The notes below the pieces were generated by a model. The model did not search any database. It was not told where the DNA came from and saw only the letters and a list, made by a program, of their open reading frames with translations. A DNA stretch of 64,000 nt from UBA2336 sp965227265 (GTDB lineage: Bacteria > Bacteroidota > Bacteroidia > Cytophagales > Cyclobacteriaceae): assembly GCA_965227265.1 (NCBI GenBank), contig OZ245738.1:3782001-3846000 (forward strand). Reading direction: 5' to 3'. A program made the position numbers and the translations under genes. Positions 7,932 to 15,203 of this stretch are shown in pieces. How positions within the stretch are numbered: the stretch's first letter is position 1; every line of letters begins with the position of its first letter.

Positions 7932-10124
7932 TTAATGTGCGTGCTCGCTCATGAACTGAACCCGGATCAAACGGATGTCTTCTTCTGAATAATCAGCCAG
8001 GCTTTGATCATTTAGTGCTGTATCTAAGCTGTCAGTATCGGCATTCATAAAATAATCGTGAATATCGTCCTGCTTGGACTTGTCCAGAATATCGTCCAGG
8101 TAATACGTCAGGTTAAGTTTGGTGCCGGAGTAGCTGATGTTTTCAATCTCTGTCAACAATTCGTTAAACGTAATGCCTGCTGTTTGTGCAATTTCTTCCA
8201 GTCCGATTTTCTTATCGATATGCTGAATAATCAGAATCTTGGTCTTTGATTTATTAACGGATGTCTTAACAACAATTTCAGATGCTGTTTCGATGTCGTT
8301 ATCGTCTACGTATTTCTGAATAACGTCAATAAACTCCTTACCGAACTTATTAACCTTGCCCATACCCACACCATTCACCTGAGCAAGCTCTTCTTTGGTG
8401 GTTGGGAATGTAGTGGCCATTTCCTGAAGTGATGTTTCCTGAAAAATTACGTACGGAGGAAGATCTTTCTCCTTCGCCATTTTTTTACAAATCTGCTTCA
8501 GTATTTCAAACAACTTTTCATCGTAGGCTTTCGTGTTTGTCGGAGCGCGCTCGCTGGACACTTCTTCGTTGCCGGCTATGGTTGTGAAGTCGTGATCGCG
8601 TGCCATCTCAACTGTAAACGGTTTTTTCAAAAAGGCCTCACCGCGTACTGACATTTTAAGCACACCGATATTCTCTATATCTTTTTCAAGAAGCTGATAA
8701 ATCAATGTCTGACGAATAACCGATTTCCAAAAGTCAGCATCTTCAGCCTTTCCTTTTCCGTAAATCGGCAGATCAAAGTGACCATAACTTTTTACGTACT
8801 CATCTTCTACACCGCGCAGTACATGCACCAAATGACCTAATCCAAAACGTTCGTTGGTTTGTTTAACAGCCTGAAGCACCATGAGGGCAAACTCCATTCC
8901 GTCAAAGCGCTCGCGTGGATGAACGCAGTTATCGCACATGCCGCAATTATCTTCTTTATACTCTTCACCGAAATAGTGTAGCAGTTGTTTTCTGCGACAC
9001 ACCGGAGATTCGGCATAGAATTCCATTTCCTGTAAAAGGATGCGCGCATTCTCACGTTCCTGTACAGATTTATCTTTATTGAATTTCTCGAGCTTACTTA
9101 AATCATTGTGACTGTAAAACATTAAGCAATGTCCTTCCTGTCCGTCACGACCTGAACGACCCGTTTCCTGGTAATAGCCTTCAAGAGATTTCGGAACATC
9201 GTAGTGAACTACAAACCGAACATCTGGTTTATCAATTCCCATTCCAAACGCAATGGTTGCTACGATAATGTCAGTTTCTTCGTTCAAGAAGTCGTCCTGA
9301 TTCTTTTCGCGGATGTCTGGTTCTAACCCTGCGTGATACGGAGCGGCTTTAAAACCATTCACAACCAAAAGCTGTGCGATCTCTTCAACCTTCTTACGAC
9401 TTAAGCAATAGATGATCCCCGATTTGCCTTTATGCTGACGCATGAAATGAATCAGCTGTTTCTTGGTTTCTTTTTTAGGCCGGACTTCGTAGTATAAATT
9501 TTTACGGTTGAACGATGACAAAAATACGTCAGCGTCTTCCATTTGTAAATTCTTCTGAATATCAAGCTGCACTTTTGGAGTTGCCGTTGCGGTAAGCGCT
9601 ACGATTGGTAAATTTCCAAACTGCTGAATGATTGATTTGATTCTTCTGTATTCCGGACGGAAGTCATGACCCCATTCAGAGATACAGTGTGCTTCATCAA
9701 TCGCAACAAACGATACGTTTACTTTCTTTAAGAACTCGATGTTCTCTTCTTTGTTCATCGACTCAGGCGCTACATACAACAACTTTACAATGTTGTTCAT
9801 GCAATCTTTCTTCAATCGTGTGATCTCGCCTTTGGAAAGTGTGGAGTTTAAAAAACGGGCGTTAACACCGTATGCATTGAGCTGATCAACCTGATTTTTC
9901 ATTAAGGCGATCAGTGGAGAGATAACAATGGCGAGGCCATCATTCATTAAAGCTGGCAATTGATAGCAAAGAGATTTGCCCGCGCCAGTGGGCATGATAA
10001 CAAACGTGTTTTTGCGATCCAGCACATTGTGGATGACCGTTTCCTGGTTTCCGCGAAACTGGCTGTAGCCAAAAACTTCTTTCAGCTTTAATTTCAACGC
10101 ATCTTTCTCTTCAACCAACATCAT
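7932..10124 (-). CDS. recQ: ATP-dependent DNA helicase RecQ
   Basis: 730 residues. This 3'-5' superfamily 2 helicase acts in recombination and fork repair. Visible in order: motif 0 (FRGNQETVI), Walker A PTGAGKS (45-51), DEAH (143-146) followed by the RecQ-specific aromatic-rich loop ISEWGHDFRPEYR, motif VI QETGRSGRDG, and the zinc-binding cysteines (CRRKQLLHYFG...CGMCDNC). After the winged-helix region, an HRDC domain sits near 545-615. The last 110 residues are an acidic, helix-rich extension seen in many Bacteroidota RecQ proteins. The first two codons are both ATG, so the start could be one codon later. A terminator follows the stop. Confidence 0.96.
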   Translation of the reverse strand: MMLVEEKDALKLKLKEVFGYSQFRGNQETVIHNVLDRKNTFVIMPTGAGKSLCYQLPALMNDGLAIVISPLIALMKNQVDQLNAYGVNARFLNSTLSKGEITRLKKDCMNNIVKLLYVAPESMNKEENIEFLKKVNVSFVAIDEAHCISEWGHDFRPEYRRIKSIIQQFGNLPIVALTATATPKVQLDIQKNLQMEDADVFLSSFNRKNLYYEVRPKKETKKQLIHFMRQHKGKSGIIYCLSRKKVEEIAQLLVVNGFKAAPYHAGLEPDIREKNQDDFLNEETDIIVATIAFGMGIDKPDVRFVVHYDVPKSLEGYYQETGRSGRDGQEGHCLMFYSHNDLSKLEKFNKDKSVQERENARILLQEMEFYAESPVCRRKQLLHYFGEEYKEDNCGMCDNCVHPRERFDGMEFALMVLQAVKQTNERFGLGHLVHVLRGVEDEYVKSYGHFDLPIYGKGKAEDADFWKSVIRQTLIYQLLEKDIENIGVLKMSVRGEAFLKKPFTVEMARDHDFTTIAGNEEVSSERAPTNTKAYDEKLFEILKQICKKMAKEKDLPPYVIFQETSLQEMATTFPTTKEELAQVNGVGMGKVNKFGKEFIDVIQKYVDDNDIETASEIVVKTSVNKSKTKILIIQHIDKKIGLEEIAQTAGITFNELLTEIENISYSGTKLNLTYYLDDILDKSKQDDIHDYFMNADTDSLDTALNDQSLADYSEEDIRLIRVQFMSEHAH

Positions 10125-10157
10125 AATCTTTCCTAACAGTAGTAAGTGTCAAATCTT

Positions 10158-10165
10158 TATCTTTG
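10158..10165 (+). promoter_or_regulatory. Predicted -7 box (TATCTTTG) for the arabinose-5-phosphate isomerase gene
   Basis: An exact match to TAnnTTTG in the recQ/isomerase divergent gap, 30 nt before the TTG start. The -33 element is not evident. Confidence 0.5.
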
Positions 10166-10195
10166 TATATAGAATAATCTAATTTTCTAGGAACA

Positions 10196-11164
10196 TTGAA
10201 TATAACAAAAAATATCAAAAAGATTGCGCAGGACGTCTTAAAAAATGAATCCGATGCAATTCAAAAATTAACCGAGTACATCGATGATAGCTTTGTATCG
10301 TGCGTGCAGGAAATTTATTCTGCAAAAGGCCGAGTTGTCATTACAGGAATTGGCAAAAGCGCAATTATTGCAAATAAAATTGTGGCCACGCTTAACTCTA
10401 CTGGAACACCATCACTATTCATGCATGCAGCAGATGCGATTCATGGCGATTTGGGGATGATTCAGCAGGATGACATTGTCATCTGTATCTCAAAAAGCGG
10501 TAACACTCCTGAGGTTAAAGTACTGGTTCCTCTTCTGAAACGGAGAGGATCGAAACTTGTTGCACTGGTAAGCAATGTAAATTCATACCTGGCGCAACAA
10601 GCCGATTATGTGCTGAATGCGACAATCGGTGAAGAAGCTTGTCCGAATAACCTTGCACCCACCACAAGTACTACTGCGCACCTTGCGATGGGCGATGCAC
10701 TTGCTGTTTGTCTGCTGGAGCTTAGAAATTTTACGAGTGAAGATTTCGCCAAGTATCATCCCGGGGGTGCACTTGGAAAACAGTTGTATTTGAAAGTGTC
10801 GGATGTTTTTGTGAACAATCAGTTACCGATTGTTAAACCTTCGGCTCTGTTGAAAGATGTTATACTCGAAATATCGTCTAAACGATTAGGCTGTACGGCT
10901 GTGGCCGAAGACGATAAAATTCTGCTTGGGATTATTACGGATGGAGATTTAAGAAGAATGCTGCAGAATGATGTAAACATCGGCACGGTAAAGGCTTCTG
11001 ATATCATGACAAAAAATCCAAAGGGCATTGCAAAGGATGAATTCGCTGTAAAGGCCCTGCAAACGATGCAGGAAAAAAGCATTACACAATTGGTGGTAAT
11101 GGACGGAAATAAAGTCGAAGGTTTTATACATTTACATGACCTTCTGAAAGAGGGTATTGTTTAG
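10196..11164 (+). CDS. kdsD: Arabinose-5-phosphate isomerase, KpsF/GutQ/KdsD family
   Basis: 322 residues, read from a TTG codon because an in-frame stop lies a few codons upstream and no ATG is available. It interconverts ribulose-5-phosphate and arabinose-5-phosphate, the first step to Kdo of the lipopolysaccharide core. The SIS domain (about 1-200) holds GRVVITGIGKSAIIANKIVA and the phosphosugar loop SKSGNTPEV, and two CBS domains fill 205-322 (ITDGDLRRML and TQLVVMDGNKVEGFIHLHDL). The next gene, 17 nt on, makes GDP-mannose, so both feed surface glycan synthesis. Confidence 0.93.
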   Translation: MNITKNIKKIAQDVLKNESDAIQKLTEYIDDSFVSCVQEIYSAKGRVVITGIGKSAIIANKIVATLNSTGTPSLFMHAADAIHGDLGMIQQDDIVICISKSGNTPEVKVLVPLLKRRGSKLVALVSNVNSYLAQQADYVLNATIGEEACPNNLAPTTSTTAHLAMGDALAVCLLELRNFTSEDFAKYHPGGALGKQLYLKVSDVFVNNQLPIVKPSALLKDVILEISSKRLGCTAVAEDDKILLGIITDGDLRRMLQNDVNIGTVKASDIMTKNPKGIAKDEFAVKALQTMQEKSITQLVVMDGNKVEGFIHLHDLLKEGIV

Positions 11165-11181
11165 GCTTAATTGCAGTCCGA

Positions 11182-12282
11182 GTGTCGCATTCATCTGTAG
11201 AGAAAAATAAGAACCTGTATGTAGTGCTCATGGCAGGCGGAGTTGGTGTCAGGTTTTGGCCGTATAGCCGTAACTCCATGCCTAAACAGTTCCTGGATGT
11301 TCTGGGCACGGGTAAGACCCTGTTACAATCTACCTACGAGCGTTTTTTATCCATCTGCCTCCCGGAGAATATCTACGTGATCACCAATCAGGAGCATGCG
11401 CACATCGTAAAGGAACAACTGCCGGAGATACAATCCGCTCAGGTTCTTGCTGAACCGATGCGCAAAAACACTGCAGCCTGCATTGCATATTCAAGCTACC
11501 GCATTCAAAAACAGAACAAGGATGCTGTAATTGTTGTCAGCCCCGCAGATCACTTAATCTTAAAAGAAGAAGAATTTAAGGAGATCATTTTAAAGGCAAC
11601 AGACATTGCTAAAACGCAAGACAAATTATTAACACTGGGGATTACGCCAACCCGTGCTGAAACGGGTTATGGTTATATTCAATTCATACCCGATAAAAAA
11701 ATTGCCAAGAAAGTAAAGACGTTCACAGAAAAACCTGAACTCACGCTTGCTAAAAAGTTTTTAGAAAGCGGTGACTTTGTATGGAACTCAGGCATTTTCA
11801 TTTGGGGCGTTCAAGCCATCATAAAAGCACTCGAAGAGCATTTGGTTGAAATGGCCGAAGTGTTCGAAGAATGTAATCCTGTTTTAGGTACTCCTGCCGA
11901 AACAGAAGCTATTGAGAAAGCGTACGCACAATGCAAAAGTGTTTCGATTGACTACGGCATTATGGAAAAGGCAACCAACGTGTTTGTGTGCCTCGGAAAT
12001 TTTACCTGGAGTGATCTTGGTTCATGGGGTTCTATTCATGACCTTTCGGTCAAAGATGAACACAACAATGTCGTTAGCGGCAAAACGTTGTTGTATGATA
12101 CCCGTAACTCCATCATTCGTGCGAGTTCTCCGCATAAGCTGATTGTTACGCAGGGACTTAATGGTTATTTAGTAGCGGAGTTCGGAAACGTGATTATCGT
12201 TTGCGAAAAAGATAACGAGGATCTGTTCCGGAAGTTTGTGAATGACCTGAAAGCTACGCAGGGCGGAGGAGAGTTTTTGTAA
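11182..12282 (+). CDS. manC: Mannose-1-phosphate guanylyltransferase
   Basis: 366 residues from a GTG start; the next in-frame Met falls inside the nucleotide-binding signature, so GTG is needed. It makes GDP-mannose from mannose-1-phosphate and GTP. The N-terminal nucleotidyltransferase signature is at about 17-37 (MAGGVGVRFWPYSRNSMPKQF, split by no gap), with VVSPADHLI, GYGYIQ, FTEKP and WNSGIFIW further on. The length fits the single-domain form, lacking the C-terminal phosphomannose isomerase domain of bifunctional ManC/AlgA. It follows the Kdo-pathway isomerase as a likely two-gene operon and ends against the convergent rlmB gene with no gap. Confidence 0.9.
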   Translation: MSHSSVEKNKNLYVVLMAGGVGVRFWPYSRNSMPKQFLDVLGTGKTLLQSTYERFLSICLPENIYVITNQEHAHIVKEQLPEIQSAQVLAEPMRKNTAACIAYSSYRIQKQNKDAVIVVSPADHLILKEEEFKEIILKATDIAKTQDKLLTLGITPTRAETGYGYIQFIPDKKIAKKVKTFTEKPELTLAKKFLESGDFVWNSGIFIWGVQAIIKALEEHLVEMAEVFEECNPVLGTPAETEAIEKAYAQCKSVSIDYGIMEKATNVFVCLGNFTWSDLGSWGSIHDLSVKDEHNNVVSGKTLLYDTRNSIIRASSPHKLIVTQGLNGYLVAEFGNVIIVCEKDNEDLFRKFVNDLKATQGGGEFL

Positions 12283-13023
12283 CTACTTATTTTTCTGCCG
12301 AACAACTTCGTAGACTGCTACCCCTGCTGCTACCGATACATTCAACGATTCAATCTTTCCTTTTAAAGGAATCTTTACCAGCACATCTGCTTGATCTAAC
12401 AATACATCAGAGATGCCATCTTCTTCTGAGCCCATCAGTAATGCAACAGGTTGATTGAATTCAACCTCGTAAATATTTTTCTCAGCTTTTTCAGTACAGG
12501 CAACAACCATAATGCCATTTTCTTGGAGAAATTTTATGGTCTTCTTTAAGTCCTTTTCACGGCAAACGGGTAAATGATTCAATGCACCGGCAGATGTTTT
12601 CATGGCATCGCTGGTGATAGGTGCATTGCCTTTGTCGCCAATAATTATTCCGCCTACGCCAGCACATTCGGCTGTTCGGGCTATTGCTCCAAAATTGCGT
12701 ACATCGGTAACGCGATCAAGAATAATGAAGAAAGGTTCGGTTCCCTGTGTGTAGGCAAAATCAACGAGGTCATTAATTTCAGAATAGGTAATGGCAGAAA
12801 GCATGCACACTACACCCTGGTGATTTTTTGTGGTAAGCCGGTTTAGCTTTTCTATCGGAACGTAGGTTATCAGCACATCATGCTCGCGGGCAACACCAGT
12901 AAGCTCACGGATCAGGTCATTATTCAATCCGGTTTGAACCAGGATTTTTTCAATTTGCTTTCCAGCCCGGATGGCTTCGATCACCGCCCGGGTTCCGTAA
13001 ATCATGTCTGAGTTTGAGATCAT
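12283..13023 (-). CDS. rlmB: 23S rRNA (guanosine-2'-O-)-methyltransferase RlmB, TrmH/SpoU family
   Basis: 246 residues. The N-terminal substrate-binding domain (MIYGTRAVIEAI...) precedes the SPOUT methyltransferase core with its three motifs: LDRVTDVRNFGAIARTAECA (about 103-122), LLMGSEEDGIS, and IPLKGKIESLNVSVAAGVAV near the end. RlmB methylates G2251 in the 23S peptidyl-transferase loop in E. coli. The start at 13021-13023 lies 4 nt after a TACTTTTG box on the minus strand; an alternative start is the internal Met7. Confidence 0.92.
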   Translation of the reverse strand: MISNSDMIYGTRAVIEAIRAGKQIEKILVQTGLNNDLIRELTGVAREHDVLITYVPIEKLNRLTTKNHQGVVCMLSAITYSEINDLVDFAYTQGTEPFFIILDRVTDVRNFGAIARTAECAGVGGIIIGDKGNAPITSDAMKTSAGALNHLPVCREKDLKKTIKFLQENGIMVVACTEKAEKNIYEVEFNQPVALLMGSEEDGISDVLLDQADVLVKIPLKGKIESLNVSVAAGVAVYEVVRQKNK

Positions 13024-13027
13024 GAGG

Positions 13028-13035
13028 CAAAAGTA
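13028..13035 (-). promoter_or_regulatory. Predicted -7 box (TACTTTTG) for rlmB
   Basis: An exact TAnnTTTG match on the minus strand, separated from the ATG by only CCTC. It abuts the heptad repeat at 13035-13084. Confidence 0.5.
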
Positions 13036-13084
13036 CGATTTACGAATGACGATTTACGAATTGATTCCTGCATTCTTAATTCGT
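13035..13084. repeat. Inverted array of 7-nt repeats (AAATCGT type)
   Basis: On the minus strand 13062-13035 reads as four heptads of AAATCGT type. On the plus strand 13071-13084 carries two heptads of the same type. The two halves form an imperfect inverted repeat (12 of 14 positions). It lies between the GWxTD gene and rlmB. Similar heptads occur at 37177-37211 and 44231-44291. Confidence 0.6.
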
Positions 13085-13100
13085 CAGCTTGCATTTGTTA

Positions 13101-14276
13101 TTAGAACCGGGCTTTCCTCCAGAGATCAATCATGTTATACCAATCGTTGGTGAAACTTTTGTCGCGGATCAATACATAATTTTCCGGGTCAAAAATCGTG
13201 ACTGATTTTACAAATTGAAAGCGTTCGCGGATGTCATCGTTTTTGTATTCCCACACTTCGCGGTCATCAAACAAATAAACTTCATCTGGAATTCCATAGA
13301 TAATGTACACCATGCCCCGATCAGTTTTCCAGCCTTCTTTATACGAACTAAAATATTGATTTGCTGCTTCAACCCGTTTGAAGTAGTTACGCATGAAAAT
13401 TCTTGCACGCTCGGTATTGCCGGTAAGTCCGAGAATTACCTGGTCAAAATTTTTCTTATCATTCCCGGCTAACTTCAGCTTTTGATATTCTTCTTTTGTA
13501 CACACGTACACTAAAGGGCCGACAAGGCTCTCCAGTTTGCCGAGCTTGGGATAATCGTCTTCCACCCGAAACGTAACACCCAGTGCAGATGTAGTATCTT
13601 GTTGCGCGAGGTATAAACCTTTTTGTGTAAGACTTACTTCTGTTTTTGGATCAACGTGAAATATAGAATCAGGCCTTATAGTTTTTGATACACGTGCTTG
13701 TGCAGTTGAGAAAGATGGTGCTGCGGCCGGAAACGCATCTTCATAGTAAGAAAGCTGGAGTGGAATTTCAGTATTGAATCCATGAAACGTAACAACCTCA
13801 CCACGGGTTATAAATAAGTTTGTAACAATCTCCTGTCCGGTGGTAACGAAAAACGAAGCTGTTGCGGGTAATTTTTGTTGAAACAAATAAACCAAAGTTT
13901 TTTTTCCCTGAGTATAGGTAACCTTTGCGACCAAAATTGTTTGATCATTAGTTGCTGAAAATTTTACAAGTCCGGCTTTGCGCGCTTTACTATTTACTAG
14001 TTCGGTTGTTGATCCATTGACCGGAGGTCCTGTTTTTTCACTTATCGATTTTCGTACTTCCCATTGAATTTTAAGATCCATTAGATTGCTCGAAGTATCG
14101 TTTACTTTAAGATCGTAAAATGCTGTGTATATCTCTTGCTCACGCACTACATCCCAGGTGAGTGTAAAAGCTTCGTCCGGGTTATAGAGGTATTTGAAAT
14201 TAGTATCGCGTAAAACCTGGGCCTCAAGGCTAACGCTGACGAGCAGCAATACTATTGAAAGAAGTTTTTTATTCAT
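13101..14276 (-). CDS. GWxTD domain-containing protein
   Basis: 391 residues with a signal peptide (LLSIVLLLVSVSLEAQ, cleaved near Ala19-Gln20). The N-terminal two thirds is beta-rich and of unknown role. The C-terminal GWxTD domain shows the signature EGWKTDRGMVYIIYGIPDEV near residues 313-332, followed by WEYKND. The domain is typical of Bacteroidota and related phyla and is predicted to be exported; no biochemical function is established. It is monocistronic, between rlmB (same strand, downstream) and a divergent methyltransferase. Confidence 0.88.
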   Translation of the reverse strand: MNKKLLSIVLLLVSVSLEAQVLRDTNFKYLYNPDEAFTLTWDVVREQEIYTAFYDLKVNDTSSNLMDLKIQWEVRKSISEKTGPPVNGSTTELVNSKARKAGLVKFSATNDQTILVAKVTYTQGKKTLVYLFQQKLPATASFFVTTGQEIVTNLFITRGEVVTFHGFNTEIPLQLSYYEDAFPAAAPSFSTAQARVSKTIRPDSIFHVDPKTEVSLTQKGLYLAQQDTTSALGVTFRVEDDYPKLGKLESLVGPLVYVCTKEEYQKLKLAGNDKKNFDQVILGLTGNTERARIFMRNYFKRVEAANQYFSSYKEGWKTDRGMVYIIYGIPDEVYLFDDREVWEYKNDDIRERFQFVKSVTIFDPENYVLIRDKSFTNDWYNMIDLWRKARF

Positions 14277-14328
14277 GGTAATCCTTAAATTATAATTTTC
14301 GTTTCAGAATAATTCCGAAGCATTCGAC

Positions 14329-14336
14329 TATTTTTG
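14329..14336 (+). promoter_or_regulatory. Predicted -7 box (TATTTTTG) for the methyltransferase gene
   Basis: An exact TAnnTTTG match, 37 nt before the ATG at 14374 and within the 97-nt divergent gap. Confidence 0.5.
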
Positions 14337-14373
14337 CGAAACGTTTAAAATCCTGCCAATCCAGCAGGCCAGT

Positions 14374-15153
14374 ATGGCAAAGATATACACAACCGAGATT
14401 ACTTCGGAGAACATTCCGTCTGACAATCCTCTGCATCAACGATTATTTAAGGCTTATGTTGTGGCAGATCAATATGTTCGTGGCGATGTGTTGGAGGTTG
14501 GCTGTGGAGAAGGACGTGGCGTAGAATTGCTTATGCGGAAGGCGAATTCTTTTACCGCAGTTGATAAAATTGAGGAAGCGCTGGTTGTTTTAAGAGAACG
14601 TTTTCCAACCGGAAAATTTATCAGCATGAACATCCCTCCGCTGGGCGATCTAAAAGATAATTCCTACGACTGTGTAGTAAGCTTCCAGGTAATTGAACAC
14701 ATAAAAAATGATCTCCTCTACTTGAAAGAGATTAACAGAGTATTGAAACCAGGCGGAATCGCCTTATTCACCACGCCTAACCGTAAGATGTCGTTATCCA
14801 GAAACCCATGGCACATTCGTGAATATCTGGCGCATGAACTGAAAGCATTGGCAGCGGGAATTTTTTCAACAGCCGAAATGAAAGGTATTACTGGTAACGA
14901 AAAAGTGATGGAATATTATGAGCAGAATAAGAAGTCTGTTCAGCGTATTATGAAGTGGGACGTTTTCAATTTACAGTATAACCTTCCGGCCTGGATGCTA
15001 CGTGCTCCCTATGAATTTTTAAATCGTAAAAATCGCAACACACTTCAAACGGGTGATGATACATTAGTGAAAAGCATCCGACATGAAGATTACGTTGTGA
15101 CTGACGATGCAGATAACGCACTCGATCTTTTGCTGGTCGTTACCAAGAAATAA
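14374..15153 (+). CDS. Class I SAM-dependent methyltransferase
   Basis: 259 residues. Rossmann motif I is VLEVGCGEGRGVELL (about 40-54). It is followed by the acidic strand end FTAVDKIEEAL, motif II YDCVVSFQVIEHI and motif III RVLKPGGIALFTTPNR, which places it in the Methyltransf_11/25 group. The substrate cannot be read from sequence; such proteins act on small molecules, lipids or sugars. It is a single-gene unit between a promoter-like box and a strong terminator. Confidence 0.88.
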   Translation: MAKIYTTEITSENIPSDNPLHQRLFKAYVVADQYVRGDVLEVGCGEGRGVELLMRKANSFTAVDKIEEALVVLRERFPTGKFISMNIPPLGDLKDNSYDCVVSFQVIEHIKNDLLYLKEINRVLKPGGIALFTTPNRKMSLSRNPWHIREYLAHELKALAAGIFSTAEMKGITGNEKVMEYYEQNKKSVQRIMKWDVFNLQYNLPAWMLRAPYEFLNRKNRNTLQTGDDTLVKSIRHEDYVVTDDADNALDLLLVVTKK

Positions 15154-15179
15154 AAAAGGCCGGATATAACCGGCCTTTT
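15154..15179. terminator. Bidirectional Rho-independent terminator
   Basis: A perfect 10-bp stem (AAAAGGCCGG with CCGGCCTTTT) and a 6-nt loop sit between the convergent methyltransferase and DUF2723 genes. The A and T tracts at the stem base suit termination from both sides. Confidence 0.88.
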
Positions 15180-15203
15180 AATCTTACTCAATGTCTTTGT
15201 TGA

